A stretch of DNA of 64,000 bases from Ursus arctos (lineage: Eukaryota > Chordata > Mammalia > Carnivora > Ursidae). Each line of letters starts with the position of its first letter. Within the stretch, counting starts at the first letter, position 1. This document shows, one piece after another, positions 22,896 through 35,477 of the stretch. A program made the position numbers and the translations under genes. The stretch covers positions 6,976,423 through 7,040,422 of the forward strand of contig NW_026622852.1 of assembly GCF_023065955.2 (NCBI RefSeq), read 5' to 3'. The notes below the pieces were generated by a model that saw nothing but the letters and a program-made list of their open reading frames with translations, searched no databases and was not told the origin of the DNA.

Positions 22896-23354
22896 TGTAT
22901 TTGTTTTCTATTGTTGCTGTAACAATTGCCATACTTAGTGATTTAAAGCAATATACATTTATTATCTAATACTCCTGAAGTTCAGAAATCTGAAATGGGT
23001 CTTTATAGGGTTAAAAACAGGGTATGTTTGGAGCTCTATTCTTTCTATAGCTCTCTGTTCTTCGCTTTTTTTTTTTCAGCTTTTAGAAGCTACTTGCATT
23101 CCTTGTCCGTATCAGTCCAAACTCTGTCTCCCATTGTCACATCTCATCTTTCCCAGCTATTCTCTTCCATGTTATATGGACCTTGGTGATTACACTGGGC
23201 CTACCTAGATAATCTTGGATAATCAACCCCCCATTTCAAGATGCTTAAGATAATCACATACACAAAATCCTTTCTGTTAAATAAGTAACACATTGACAAG
23301 GTCTGAGTATCAGGACATAGATATCTTTGGGGGGTCATTATGCAACCTACCACA
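22896..23354 (-). mobile_element. MLT1-type MaLR solo LTR
   Basis: Read on the minus strand it runs from tgtggtaggttgcataatga to the ...aacaaatacac-type end. Landmarks of the MLT1 consensus on the plus strand include attgttgctgtaacaattgc, gatttaaagcaatatacatt, tctgaaatgggtctttatag, ttttagaagctacttgcatt, ggtgattacactgggcctac, gataatcttggataatcaac and gacatagatatctttggggg. Length (459 bp) suits a near-complete solo LTR. No internal MaLR sequence adjoins and no 5-bp TSD is obvious. Confidence 0.85.
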
Positions 23355-26300
23355 TGGGATGACTTTGGGGGATATGTATAACCTAGAAATTGGGACAGGT
23401 GTGAGCATAGACTCTAGTTCTTGATTACTAAGTAAAAAGATAAGACTAAATGCAAGCTGTACTTGTTATCATTTGGATAAACTGCACTTTTACCTTTTAA
23501 CAGAACTAGGATGTGGGGCATTTTATGGCACTAGTGAACTCCATGGGAACAGATGGCTTGAGTCATTACTGACAGACCAGCCTAGGAGGGCCTTACCAGG
23601 GAGGAAGAACTTCAGCAGTAAGAAGTTCTGTGTGGCATCCCTGTCACAGAACGTAATGTGAGGAGGAGGGAGGTATCACAAGATCAGCAGAGGAGAGTGC
23701 GTGCCATGTCGGAGAACGGTGCAGTGTGTCAGTGTAGAGAGAAAGAGTAAACATAAATGTGCTGAAGATACTATGTGAGCATCTGCAACACCAGTGGCAC
23801 AATGGCCAGCAAATATCATCTAAAGAAATAGCTAAAACAGCACCAGGCAAACAAGAGGGCTGTAGCAACTTTCTTTTTCCCATCCTCTCTTAGCCATGAC
23901 CCTAGAATATCGAGGAGGGAAGAGGAGATAAAGAGTGAGCATTGAGGAGTGGACCATGTGTCTCTTTGACACTGGTGATCCCTGAACTGGAAGAAAGAAC
24001 TGTGTTAAGGAAAGGGGACATTACTGACATTTTATATGAGATTTACTATTTTTTTTTTAGTATTAAACGGGATTGGAAGTTTTAATAAGTAAACACAAAA
24101 TGTTTCCTGACATATGTCTGAGAGTGAGAACAGAAAAACCCAAGAGAGCACATTTGAAAATAATAAACTATAGCCATATTTTATTTTTAGCTCATCAGGT
24201 CCAGCTCATTCAAAACAGAAAAAAAAAAAAACTATGCAGATTAACATTATTAATGTTAATCCCCTTTTCTCTACTTTCAGATTGTAAGTACAAACAGGAG
24301 GTTTTCCCTCTAATTATCTAAGTGTGATAACGTTGTGCTTCTGTGTATATCCCCCCTTTTGTTTATTTAATTATATTCCGTAGGAAAGGGGAGCCTTTTA
24401 AATTAATAATACATCAATGTATGCTCTGATAAATGGTAAATATTACAAAGAGAAAGTTATTTGTTTGTACATGTTTGTTTTCTGATATATGTGAAAGGCT
24501 TTAAAAACCTACAGAAGACTGCAAGTACTTTCCTGGGCATTCTAAATGGGGTTTAGGAAATTAGTTTTTACATTGTAGCATACCTAGGTGGAATAAAGTT
24601 AGCAAGAATAACAATAAAAACAATAACACAAACACATGCACCAACAAAACCAACAATAAAAACATGCAAATGAAAAAAAAAACTTTGCAGCTGGTGAGAA
24701 GGTAAAGGAATAAAACTAGGGGAAAGAAGGAAAATCAGGAACATTTATCAGTTAACTCCAACAACTTTGGAGCAGAAAAGAAAGTATACATTTTACATCA
24801 TTTGCCAGAAATCCAATGTGTTCATCACCGTCAAATACAGCATAGTAAGTACTGGACAGAAGCTTTCAGAAAATATGAAAGTTTCCATCATAAAAATGGT
24901 ATTTCATGGACTTCTTTGTTTTGCATTTCATGGGTATCCACCACTTAACTTTCTAAAACAGTGGTTTACCAGCATGTTTACCAAGAAAAAAAACCTTTAA
25001 AACAAAACTTAGGTTTAATTAAAGCAAGGTACAAAATCATCATATAAAAATTCCAAGAGGTGTAAAAGAAAAAAATTGTCTTGATCTGTGTAAATATCAT
25101 ATATAAACATATAATTACAGAATAATTTATATCAATTATATTTAGTTGGAATAATATTTTTGGCTTTGTTCACAATTTCTCATGTTAGTCTTTTTTTTAT
25201 ATACAGTCCTCTCCATCACCATAGCAATGGGATGCAGACATTTATCCCTAATCAACAGACACAGGTTCCCCATACTTATTCTCAAAAAACAAACAAACAA
25301 CCAAAATGAAAGAAAATAACAGAAAAAAGAAAGAAACTAAAAAGGAATAAGACAGAGCAGTTAAATAGCACTCAGTTATTATTATGGCAGCTTTCAGGTT
25401 TTTATTACATTGGGTTGATACATTTATTTATGAAAAATAATATCTATTATGGACCACATACTCTGTGATGCAATTATCATATAGAGTCCATGGGGAGTTA
25501 CCCAAACATTTTAGGGATTTTTGGAAGCTAATTTTATCAAATGAATTGTTGGAAGTATAGACAATTTCAACATTTATGTTTTACCATTAATGTAGGAATT
25601 ATAGAAAATGAAATGTGCAATCTGTGTATAACCATTAATTTATAAATCTAGTCCATTTCTTGAAGTCTTGATATCACTGGCAGGGTCTTTAGAAAAGTTC
25701 CTGGCAATTAAGTTTTTATTAAGTGACAGCAATTATTGTATTGTTGCTTTAGGTGTTCTGAATTTTGAATTTGGAAAATTGACAAAAGTTCTGCAATATT
25801 TCACAAGAACAAAGATAAGAGTCCTTGTTAGTGGTAAAATCACTTCTTTTCAAGATTTTACAGGTCATGTTATTGTTCACTCTGGACTTACAATCTCTGC
25901 TAGGATTCACAGATGGATTAGTATGTGAATATGGAAGGTATTTGTCATTAAAACCATTTGACATATACATAAATTGGTTTCTCCTTTCCCCCAACAAATA
26001 CCCCTGTAATTTTATATGTTGAAAATTAAAGATAGGACAGAGTCCACAAGAGATTCCTTGGGATATTCTAATAATATTTTTAAAAATCAAAACCCCATCA
26101 GTAATATTAGATATCAATGGGGAAATAAAGAAGGAAATAAACATTACTTACTTGAAGTGATCAGTTGTAGAGATAAATTACCTGATGTAGACAAGCCATT
26201 TAATTCTGTGGAAGAGATAACGTACCTTGCAAAGGGCCTTTATTTCCAAAGGGAAGAACACTTTATTCTCTCCATAAAATGATGCTCACATCTGACAACA

Positions 26301-27654
26301 ATTAAGAAAAATGGCATCACTTAGCCTCTTGAACTGCAACAATCACAAGAGAGCAAAGAATTGGAGAAAGAAATGTTAAATGATTGAGTGCAAATGAACC
26401 ACTGTATGAAGCTATTCAGATAAAGTATTTTAGGTCCAGAAATAATGTTTTCAGGGAACAGTACTTTGACTACTTATTATGTAACTCATAACTTACAGTG
26501 TCAATGTCCCTGACTTCTGAGATTTTGTGAGCAATTTTAATTTAGAGGTATATTGCTGGAAATCCACACAGTTTTCAGCAAGTCAATTAGAAACAAACAG
26601 GAAGTTCCCCTAATAGACTCACAAATTATAGTGTCTCCTCCCAGTACTTTTGACTTAAGTAACATCTATTACAGGCTAAGCAAGCAATATCATTGTTTAA
26701 ATTTCTCTCAGTCCATTTTTTTTTAACTCTAGAGAACTAATGCTGCCAAAGATGTCTCAGAACATGTGTCTATAATTCCCTTACATGACTCCTGGGTCAC
26801 TGAGAAACTGTTAACATTTAGTGAACTTTACACAATTAGCTCTGTCCTTTGGGTGTTCAAACACATTTCCTTTATCCTTACACTGTGTATGGGAAAGGAA
26901 AATTTACAGTGGAGATGTAGTCTTGCAATCTTCTTCATTACAGTCTCCCAGGGCACTTTACAATCATTAAAAGTTATAATTAGCACTGAAGTACATTCAA
27001 CTCCTAAAAGGATCATTTTTTAAACTAATAACTTTTTTAACATCTGTATTTTAAAATCTCAAAACAGTTTAAGAGCTCCCAACTTCAGCAGATAATGACT
27101 TCCTAAGCATAGAGGAAAGAACCCAAAATGTTTTTAAATGCTCTGAAAAATATTTTCTGACCCCCTCTAGATTCTGCTCATTGAAAACAGTAAACTATTT
27201 ATGTAATTTAAATAGGGTTTCTTTATTTTAAAAGGTGTCAGGTAAGGAGATAAGTAAAACTATAATAGTACTTTGGCTAAGAAGATCATGGTAAGAGTTA
27301 TGAATTTTATTGTCTTAAGCATATTGCTAGTTAAAATTAGGCCTTTATATTAATCTCTTCTGTATATTTTTAAGGAGTTCAGTTTCATATGGTAGAAATT
27401 GTTGGTTAGAAACTCAAGCTGTATACACAATCTTTTCTCCTTACCCATCATCCAGGTGGAGATACGTATATGACACAAATCTAGCCAATGTCATTTTCAG
27501 GAACTCCAAAAGATCTGACATTTTACGCTGTTTATAAGCTAACGAATGTGCCCATCACAGTTTCATAGATGCTGGTAGAAGACACAACTGTCCTGGATCA
27601 GAGACAAAGTATAGTTCACAACAGCAGTAGCTAAAGCATCATCATTTTCTTTTT
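23355..27654. other. Longest unassigned stretch of the window
   Basis: About 4.3 kb in which I recognise no SINE, L1 or LTR. The largest ORFs (131 aa on minus at 25749-26144; 86-88 aa on plus at 25668-26282) overlap one another in several frames, have no recognisable motif, and show no splice or Kozak context I can support, so they are left uncalled. It is the best part of the window for a search for conserved non-coding elements. Confidence 0.5.
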
Positions 27655-27940
27655 TTAATTTAATTTTATTTTTTGCTATTATTATTTATTTTTATTTAAA
27701 TTCAATTAGCCAGCATATAATACATCATTAGCTTCAGATATAGTGTTCAATAATTCATCAGTTGCGTATAACACCCAGTGCTCATCACATCACATGCCCT
27801 CCTTAATGCCCATCACCCAGTTACCCCATCCTCCTGCATACCTCCCCTTCCCCAACCGTCAGATTGTTTCCCCCAGTCAAGAGTCTCTCGTGGTTTGGCT
27901 CCCCCTCTGATTTCTTCCCATTCAGTTTTCACTCCCTTCT
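27655..27940 (-). mobile_element. Young L1 3' UTR, antisense, 5'-truncated
   Basis: Antisense L1 3' terminus: aattcaattagccagcatat, cagatatagtgttcaataat, ttgcgtataacacccagtgc, catcacccagttaccccatc, agattgtttcccccagtcaa, agagtctctcgtggtttggc. The T-rich left end would be the tail side. No convincing TSD was found. The 81-aa ORF starting inside it is read-through. Confidence 0.88.
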
Positions 27941-27949
27941 AATTTCTTA

Positions 27950-28710
27950 TCAAGTCGAAGCTGAAAAATTTGACCAGTATAGGGCAAGACCTTTTAAGAT
28001 TGAGACTGTTTATTACGTAGATAGCAAAAAGCAAGAAAGGCAAAGGTGCCTGCTTCTGTGTCATTTGTCCCTAAAGACAGCATTGAAACAAAACGGGACA
28101 GATGCATGACAATACAGCCTGAGTTATGGGATACCCCATAATAAGCAGCCTGTCATGCTGCTGCAAAACAATTTTAGAACCTACAGCTATACCCTAAGAA
28201 AGCAAGGCAGATAGCCTCATAGCTCATCACAAACTAGAAGGCTGTGAAAAAATGTCTTATGACAGCTTCCCAGGGGAAGTAGGAGACAAGTAGAAAGTGG
28301 CCTGGTAACAACTCTTCACAAACTTCCCATGATCTCATGAGCCAGAAGATCATAGGATATTCTGCCAAGACTGAAATTTCCTGCAGTCAAGTCTTGCCTA
28401 TGTAGTCTATGTAGAAATGTACAAGGCTGCCAGGGTACCACTCATTCCTGCAGATCCCCCAAATCTCAGTTCCCATAGGCAATACAGTAAGAGCCAGATG
28501 TACCGTGTACTCACAGCGGGTCATATTACAAGAGATGGACTTTCTGTTTAGGAAACCCCAAACTTTAATAATGGCTGCAAGCTAATATCCTTATCCTTTT
28601 TCATAGGAGACACTATCTTGACTTTACAGGACAGCACACAAACTTGTCCTCTACATTGGAGGGAGAATCTGTCTCCAAGGCTGTTCACCATATAAATAGC
28701 TGAAAGATTA
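27950..28710 (-). mobile_element. Candidate ERV LTR or LTR-internal fragment on the minus strand
   Basis: A GC-richer block immediately right of the antisense L1. On the minus strand it has a poly(A) signal (tttatt on + at 28009-28014) and an LTR-like texture upstream. No TATA box in the expected place, no TSD and no named family. It could be unique sequence. Confidence 0.35.
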
Positions 28711-29929
28711 CAGAAAATGAAACACTGTCAGTGACTTTGCATACATGCAAAAGCATGAGACTCACTGAGAATTGTCTCCAAATAGTCATGCATTAAGAAG
28801 TAGCAGGTGGCATTTCTCAGTAAAGCTTCTCAGAAAGATTTTGCTTTCTTGACTAAAACAAACAAAAAATAGTCTCAGTAGTTCCAACCTTGGATTCACA
28901 GCCTTTGCACCTACTCCCTCCCTCAAATAGAAATATAATGTCTAATGTATTGTAGGGACCAATGGGCAGAGGACAAGAAAATTATACACAATACAGATGG
29001 TAGAATGAAAAAATAGAAACCTATTTCAATCAAACATTGTTAAACAGTTTTAATTGCTCTGGACTGCCTTCCCTCATTTTTTGTATGAATTTTGTGTGTA
29101 TGTCTGTGTGTGTGCATGTGTGCACATGTGAACATGAGAAGAGAAGGAGGACGCTATTTGCTTAAGCAACCATGAGGTAAATACTCTGTTGCTTGTATTT
29201 GAAAACATTCTTAATAAAAACAGCTTGAATTCAGAGGAAAATATATGTCATGATTCCTTGATATTGAATTCAATTCCAAATCTCCATTACTGAATGGAGC
29301 CAAGACTCTCAAGTGATGCTGTTATTCCTAAATTGATAGTATTGTCCCATGCTTAGTTGTGTGACTTTAGGAAACATACTTAATCCACATTGGGCTATTT
29401 CCTTTTCTGACACTTTTGGGATAACATTATCTAGTTGGCTTGGTGGGAAGATTAACTTATAGTCATTATAAATATCTTTCCTGAGGCCCATGTAGATGCT
29501 TAATAAATATCTGTTTCCTTAGAGCAAAATGCTCTTGCTAACCTCCTGTGAAGATAATGGTGATTGAAATTTCTTTTATTCAGCTCCTGCTTCAAAAATC
29601 TTAATAGGATTTTTTACATATGTTTTGTCCCCAGGTCATGTTTGATAATATTTTATGTTCACAGATTTTTTTAACTGATTTACCATGGAACTAAACAGAA
29701 CAGAAGTAATTTGGTTGATCTTTATTCTAGTGGCAAATAGGTTTACTTAATTTCTCTAACAAGTCTTGGCAAAAACAATTAGGTATTTTAATTTATCTAC
29801 AAACAAGACAATATTTATTTTTTGTTTTGTCATCTTTGTTGTTTTACTAAACCCATAACATTATTTTAGGTAAACATGTTTAACTATAAAGGGAAAAATA
29901 AGAATTTTTTAAAAACAAGTGTTAATTTG
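28711..29929. other. Unassigned intergenic DNA
   Basis: No recognised family. A short tgtgtgtatgtctgtgtgtg run near 29093 is the only simple repeat. Confidence 0.55.
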
Positions 29930-30187
29930 GAGTTTGAGTAGAGTAATAGATTTTTGCAGCATTTGTCCATTTGGGATTCAACTTGCAAATATTTTGTTGA
30001 GAATTTTTGAATCAATGTTCATAAGAGATATTGGTCTGCAGTTTGCCTTCACTGTAATGTGATTCTGGTTTTGTTTAGGGTAATGATGGCCTTATAGAAT
30101 AAATTAGGAAGTGTCTACTCTGCTAATATCTAGAAGAGATTGTGGAAAAATAATATCATTTTTTTCTTAAATGATTGGTAGAGATAA
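29930..30187 (-). mobile_element. Antisense L1 ORF2 fragment (reverse transcriptase region), left part
   Basis: Antisense ORF2 landmarks: gcaaatattttgttgagaat, atgttcataagagatattgg, tctgcagtttgcctt, and gccttatagaataaattagg, ending at ttaaatgattggtagaga. The next ORF2 sequence in this direction resumes at 32034, so this appears to be the left part of an interrupted element. Confidence 0.75.
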
Positions 30188-31797
30188 TCTCAACAAATAT
30201 TAACTATAAGAGTAGGTGAATGCACTCATGATCAGTGTATAGAAGTTGAGAGAAAAAGAAAAAAAATATAGCCCAAAGCAGTTGAGCTATAAAAAATGTT
30301 AACAGTGACTATAACATCACAATAACTATAATTATTATAACATTAATTATATAGTTAGTTAAAAAGAATGGTATTATTCTATTACACTAATCATAGTGAA
30401 ACAAGAATAAATTTTTTCATGAATTAATGATTGGAAATAAGAATGTAAGTGTGAAGTACTGAGTTCAGTGTTATCAGCATTGGCCTGAATGCAAGACCTA
30501 GCCAAATGGCAACATGGTGCACTAAAGGAATTTGTACCCAGTGAATGAATGTTATATGTCAAGTGCATCCTTAATAATGGCAATAATCTCATCAAATTGT
30601 GCTACGTCTCCATATTTCACAAATGATAATGTGCTTGAAGAAAAAGCTAGCGAGTTTGAATTTCTTTCACTCCAGCAGCATCCTGCTACTCCCACAAGAC
30701 ACCATGCTGATTCCCTGGATCAGAAGATAGAACTATCATCTGGAAAGTTATCAGATGATAGGATTTAGGAACATTTTGCTAATTTATTATAAGTTTATCC
30801 TAGTCATTTAGCATTAATACTCCACTTATGCCAGTATTAGTGATTAGAAGCTTGGATAAATGGAAAGATAGACGGGTGGAATAATATTAGAAACAGGAGG
30901 CTTTCAAGAACATCAAAAGAAGTTCGGATCTATTTATCATTTCCTGTTACTCCTGAGCATGAAATCCCATCCTCCCTGATCCTCAAGATCTCAAATTCAG
31001 ATCCTAGGGAGAAGGCAATACAATTAAAGCCAAAGGGCAATTCTCTAAGATGTTATAAACCTGAGGAGCTATAGCACTGTGTCTCCTCATATAAATGAGG
31101 TTGGAACTCAGGGTGGGTAGAGGTATTTTTTCACTTCATCAAAATTAGTAGGCCTTGGCAGTACTGGCATGAGGGCTCTGTACATTCGTGCTTCTGGTTC
31201 TAGAAAATTTGGCAGTCAATCATCTTCAGTTATGCAGTAATTAATGTGGGACAATTCAGATGGATGTTAATGGCAAAATAACTAGTAACAGTAGTAGTAG
31301 CAGCCCTGAAAGCTGACTTCATTGAGGGTTGTAAAATGTAAACATTGCTTTTAAAACACATGAAGAATTTATTTCCTATAACTTATTTGAGATTCTGTAA
31401 GAGCTCCCACCCCATTCATTGGTAGCAGGTGTAAGGAAAAGTTGTGAAGACACTGAAATGGGCAAAAATTATTATTGCCCCACTGAGTGTCCCCTTCCAG
31501 GTTATCTTTGTCCTTCATTGACTTAGCCATTTTAAAAATTTGAAAGTTGTATAAATAATTTAAAAAATGAAATATATTTTGTCCATAAAAATACAAATAG
31601 TGCTTGGTGAAGACATAAAAATTGCCTTGTGGATATTGACCAATGTCTAATAAATTCATTTCAGCCTTCCTAATAGCCATTTACATGAGTGTTTTTAAAA
31701 TTCTCCCTTGAACCACTTATAACACCTACTGGTTACCTCATTAGTTAATGAATTGATAAAAATGTTTGAAACATGAGAAAAAAATGTGTTTTTTTTC
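30188..31797. other. Unassigned 1.6-kb segment between two parts of an antisense L1
   Basis: No L1, SINE or LTR signature recognised. ORFs of 73-103 aa on either strand (for example 30532-30768 on plus and 31369-31680 on minus) have no identifiable motif. Together with the SINE that follows, it occupies the place where only about 50-100 bp of ORF2 would be expected. Confidence 0.5.
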
Positions 31798-31990
31798 GGG
31801 GCGCCTGGGTGGCTCAGTCGTTAAGCGTCTGCCTTCAGCTCAGGGCATGATCCTGGCATTCTGGGATCGAGCCCCACGTCAGGCTCCTCCACTGGGAGCC
31901 TGCTTCTTCCTCTCCCACTGCCCCTGCTTGTGTTCCCTCTCTTGCTGGCTGTCTCTCTCTCTGTCAAATGAATAAATAAAATCTTTAAAA
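31798..31990 (+). mobile_element. Can-SINE followed by a short TA repeat
   Basis: Full-length plus-strand Can-SINE: ggggcgcctgggtggctcag, gtcgttaagcgtctgcc, gggatcgagccccacgtcag, CT-rich middle, and aataaataaaatctttaaaa tail. A (TA)n run follows at 31989-32003. Only a weak T-rich direct repeat (tttttttc) is visible at the borders, so the TSD is uncertain. Confidence 0.95.
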
Positions 31991-32033
31991 TATATATATA
32001 TATTTTTTTCTGCAAGTAAAATAATTTATTTAG

Positions 32034-32765
32034 ATCTTGCACTTCTTTGATGAGATGTTGTTAATTAATTATTTGATTTATTTTATGGATCAATCCAGAT
32101 TATCTATTTCTCCTTGCATGAATTTTGGTAGTTTGTATCTTTTAAGAAGTTTATCTACTTCATACAAGTTATCAAACTTAAGGGCATAGATTTGTTCATA
32201 GTATTCCTTTCTTATCTTTTAATATCCACAAGTCAGTAATGGCAACTCATACTTTATTTCCCATATTGGTAATTTTGTTTCTATCTTTTCTTAATAAGCC
32301 TAGGTAGAGATTTATCAATTTTATTGATCCTGTCAAAGAACTTTCTTTTTTACTTTCCTCTATTGTTTTCCTGTTTTCAATTTTATTGATTTCTGCTCTT
32401 TTTTCCTCCTTCTGCTTACTGTGAGTTCTAATTGCTCTTCTTCTACTAGTCCCCTAGAATGGAAAGTTTGGTTATTGAATTTTTCTTTTCTTATACATAT
32501 ATCTAATGTTATGTTTCCTTCTAGACACAATTATCACTATGGCTTACAAAATTTGATCAGTTCCATTATTATGTTCATTTACTTCAAACTATTTTTCATT
32601 TCTTTTGAGGCTTTCTTTGACCCAATGTACTTAGAATATTGCCATAAGCTTACCACTATTGTACTCTTTCCTTTTAAAACAAAAATCCTTGGAAAAGTCA
32701 TCTCTATTTGTTTCTCCCAAGTGTTCAATTTCTATTCTTTCCAAAGTCAGTCAAATTGACCAATG
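32034..32765 (-). mobile_element. Antisense L1 ORF2 fragment (EN-RT linker and RT start), right part
   Basis: Antisense ORF2 blocks in order: ctatttctccttgcatgaat, ttttggtagtttgtat, tagagatttatcaattttat, tgatttctgctctttt, cttctgcttactgtgagttc, and ttctttgacccaatgtactt. It joins, head to head, the sense L1 that starts at 32770. Confidence 0.8.
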
Positions 32766-32769
32766 TTTG

Positions 32770-34587
32770 TTACATTATGGTTTTGATTGTCCCTATTTGT
32801 AGATGACATAATCTTTATATAGAAAACCCTGAAGACCACACACACACAGTTAGAATAAATGAATTCAGTACAGTGGCAGGATACCAAATCTTCAACAAAC
32901 AAAAATCAGTTATGTTTTTATAAACTAATATCAAAATATCTGAAAAAGATAGTTAGGAAAACAATCTCATTCACTGTAACATCAAAAATAATAAAATACT
33001 TAGGAACAAACTTAGCCAAGGAGGTGGGAGACTTCCATGCTGAAAACTACAAAGCACTGATGAAAGAAACTTTAAAAACACAAACAATGAAAAAACATCA
33101 CATATTCATAGATTGGAAGACTTACTATTTTAAAGTGTCCACACTATCCAAAGTGATTAAAGATTCAGTGAAATCCCTGTCAAAATCCCATTGCCATTAT
33201 TTACAGAAATAAAGGGAAAAGCAATTCTAAAATTGATACAGAATCAGACCCCTAATAGTAAAATCAATCTTGAGAGAGAAGAACAAAGCTGAAGGAATCA
33301 TGTTTCTTGATTTCAAAATATATCACAAAACTACAGTACTTAAAATAGTGCAGTACAGGGATAAAGACAGATATATAGAATGAAGGAATAGAATAGAGAC
33401 CAAAAATAAATACTCATCTATAAAATCAACTGATCATTGTCAAGTATGTCAAGAATACACAATGGGCAAAGAAGAGTCTCTTCCATAAATGATGTTGGGA
33501 AAATTGGATATGAACAAGCAAAACAAAATTGGACTCATTTTACACCATACACAAAAAGCAATTAAAAATGAACTAAAGACTTAAGTGTAAGACCTGAAAT
33601 CATAAAAATTCTAGAAGAAAACAAAGGGAAAAAGCTCCTCGACATTGACCTTGGCACTGATTTAGTGGATATGAAACAATAAGCAGTCAACAAAAACAAA
33701 AACACACACGTGGAACAACATTGAACAACAAAACATTCTGCAAACCCCATAATCAATGGAGTGAAAGACAGAAGGGAGAAAATATTTGTGAACCATATAT
33801 CTGATAAAGGATTAATTTTCAGGAAGTGCTAAAACTCAGTACCAACAAACAAATAAAAAAATAATGGTTTATAGGCTTAAATAGACATTTCTCTAAAGAA
33901 GACATACAAATGACCATCAGGAACATGAAAGATGCCTGTGGTACCTGGTGACTCGGTCAGTTAAAGTCTAACTGTTGATTTAGGCTCATGGGGCTCCTCA
34001 CTCAGCTAGGAGTCTGCTTCTCTTCCTTTCTCTTTCTCTCTCTCTCTTCCTGTCCCCACTTATATATGTGCTTTCTCTCTCTCTAAAATAAATAAATCTT
34101 AAAAAATCTTTAAAAAAAAAGAAGATGCCCAATATCACTAATCATCAGGAAAATGCAAACTAATACCACAAAAAGATGACATGTCACACCTGTTAGAATG
34201 ACAATTATAAAAAAAACAGTAATTTTTTTAAAGTATGAACAGGCATGTGGAGAAACTGGAACTCTTATTTACTTGGTGGGCATCTGTTACAGAAAATAAT
34301 ATGAAAATTCCTCAAAAACTAAAAATAGAACTACTATACGATCCAGCAATCCCACATTTGGGTGTGTATCCAAAATAACTGAAATCAGAATCTTGAAGAG
34401 TTATTAGCACCCTTATGTTTTTTCCAGCTCTAGTCACAATATCCAAGTTCTATTCACAATAACCAAAAACTTAAAGGTCCATTGATGGATGAATAGGAAA
34501 GAAAATGTGATATATACCTACCATAGAATATTATTCAACTTTAAAAAAGAAGGAAATACTGCAGTATACAACATAGATGAAAAGATA
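32770..34587 (+). mobile_element. Sense L1 fragment: RT motif to 3' region
   Basis: Starts at the reverse transcriptase active-site region: tttgtagatgac at 32796-32807 encodes FVDD. It continues through the ORF2 thumb region, where the frame 32859-33212 reads KYLGTNLAKEVGDFHAENYK, then through the C-terminal region to ...attattcaactttaaaaaag at about 34545. A Can-SINE interrupts it at 33937-34121. Decay (stops, indels) is heavy. Confidence 0.85.
33937..34121 (+). mobile_element. Diverged Can-SINE nested in L1
   Basis: tggtacctggtgactcggtcag head, ggctcatggggctcctcact, a CT-rich middle and taaataaatcttaaaaaatc tail. The short TSD aagatgcc is at 33929-33936 and 34122-34129, inside the L1 segment. 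The degenerate head marks it as an older copy. Confidence 0.9.
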
Positions 34588-35215
34588 TAAGAAAACTACA
34601 GACAATATCTCTCATTAACAAAGATGCAAAAAATCCCCAACAAAATATTAGCAAACCAAATCCAACAATGGATGAAAAGAATGATACAGCATGACTAACT
34701 AAAATTTTCTCCAGGTACTCAAGGTTGGTTTAACACTTGAAAATTAATTAATGTAGTCCATCATATCAATAGGCTAAAGAACCAAAAAACATGATCATAT
34801 AAATAAATGCAGAATAAACATTTGACAAAAATCCATCTACCATTCAAAATAGAAATTCTCAATAAACTATGACAGAGGGATATTTTCTCTATTTGATAAA
34901 GAATAGTTGCAAAAATCCTACAGCTAACATCATAATGAATGGTAAGCTTAAATCTTTCCTAGATCAAGAAAAAGACCAAAAGAAAGTCCCTCTCACCATG
35001 CTTTTCAACATCATACTGGAAGTTCTAGCAATAAGACAAAGAAAGGAAACAAAAGGTATAGAAATAGAGAAAGGAGAAGAAAATCATTCTGGTTTGCAGA
35101 TGACATGGTGGTCATTTATGTAGAATATCTGAAGGAGTCAACAAAGAAACTCCTGGAACTAACAAGTGATTGTAGCAATATTGCAGCATATGAGGTTAGT
35201 AGATAAAAATTAATA
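34588..35215 (+). mobile_element. Sense L1 ORF2 reverse transcriptase fragment
   Basis: Contains the upstream part of the RT domain: atgcaaaaaatccccaacaa, aatattagcaaaccaaatcc, tccatcatatcaataggc, gctaacatcataatgaatgg, then atcattctggtttgcagatg. The codons at 35093-35104 read FADD, the RT catalytic motif, followed by MVVIYVEYL. In L1 order this piece belongs upstream of the element that precedes it on the chromosome, so it is a separate copy or a rearranged part. Truncated at both ends. Confidence 0.82.
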
Positions 35216-35477
35216 TATGTGTAAATGTACTTGGAGCATGTAAATAGTTGAAAGGAAATTGTTAAAAGTTAGATTTTTTAAATGTAGAAATAAAATATGC
35301 AACAGATATTTATACCAGAACTTTAAACTGGATTCAGTTGAGGAGGGAACTTTAGTAAATTACATATAAGACTAAGGACGGCACCTGCAATGTTGCACAG
35401 ATAAACAAAATTACAAGAGTAGTAAAAGATCTGGACATAAAATGGAGAGGTTGAATATTCTAAAAACCAACCCAGAA

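Noticed and set aside
22896..23354. Possible retroviral gene content next to the MLT1 LTR
   Set aside because: No internal region or second LTR is seen. It is a solo LTR.
25749..26144. 131-aa minus-strand ORF overlapping plus-strand ORFs of 65-88 aa
   Set aside because: Several frames are open at once in a low-complexity AT-rich stretch. No recognisable motif, no supported splice context.
34869..35123. Possible active reverse transcriptase because of the FADD motif
   Set aside because: The domain is truncated at both ends and frameshifted just before the motif; a dead L1 relic.
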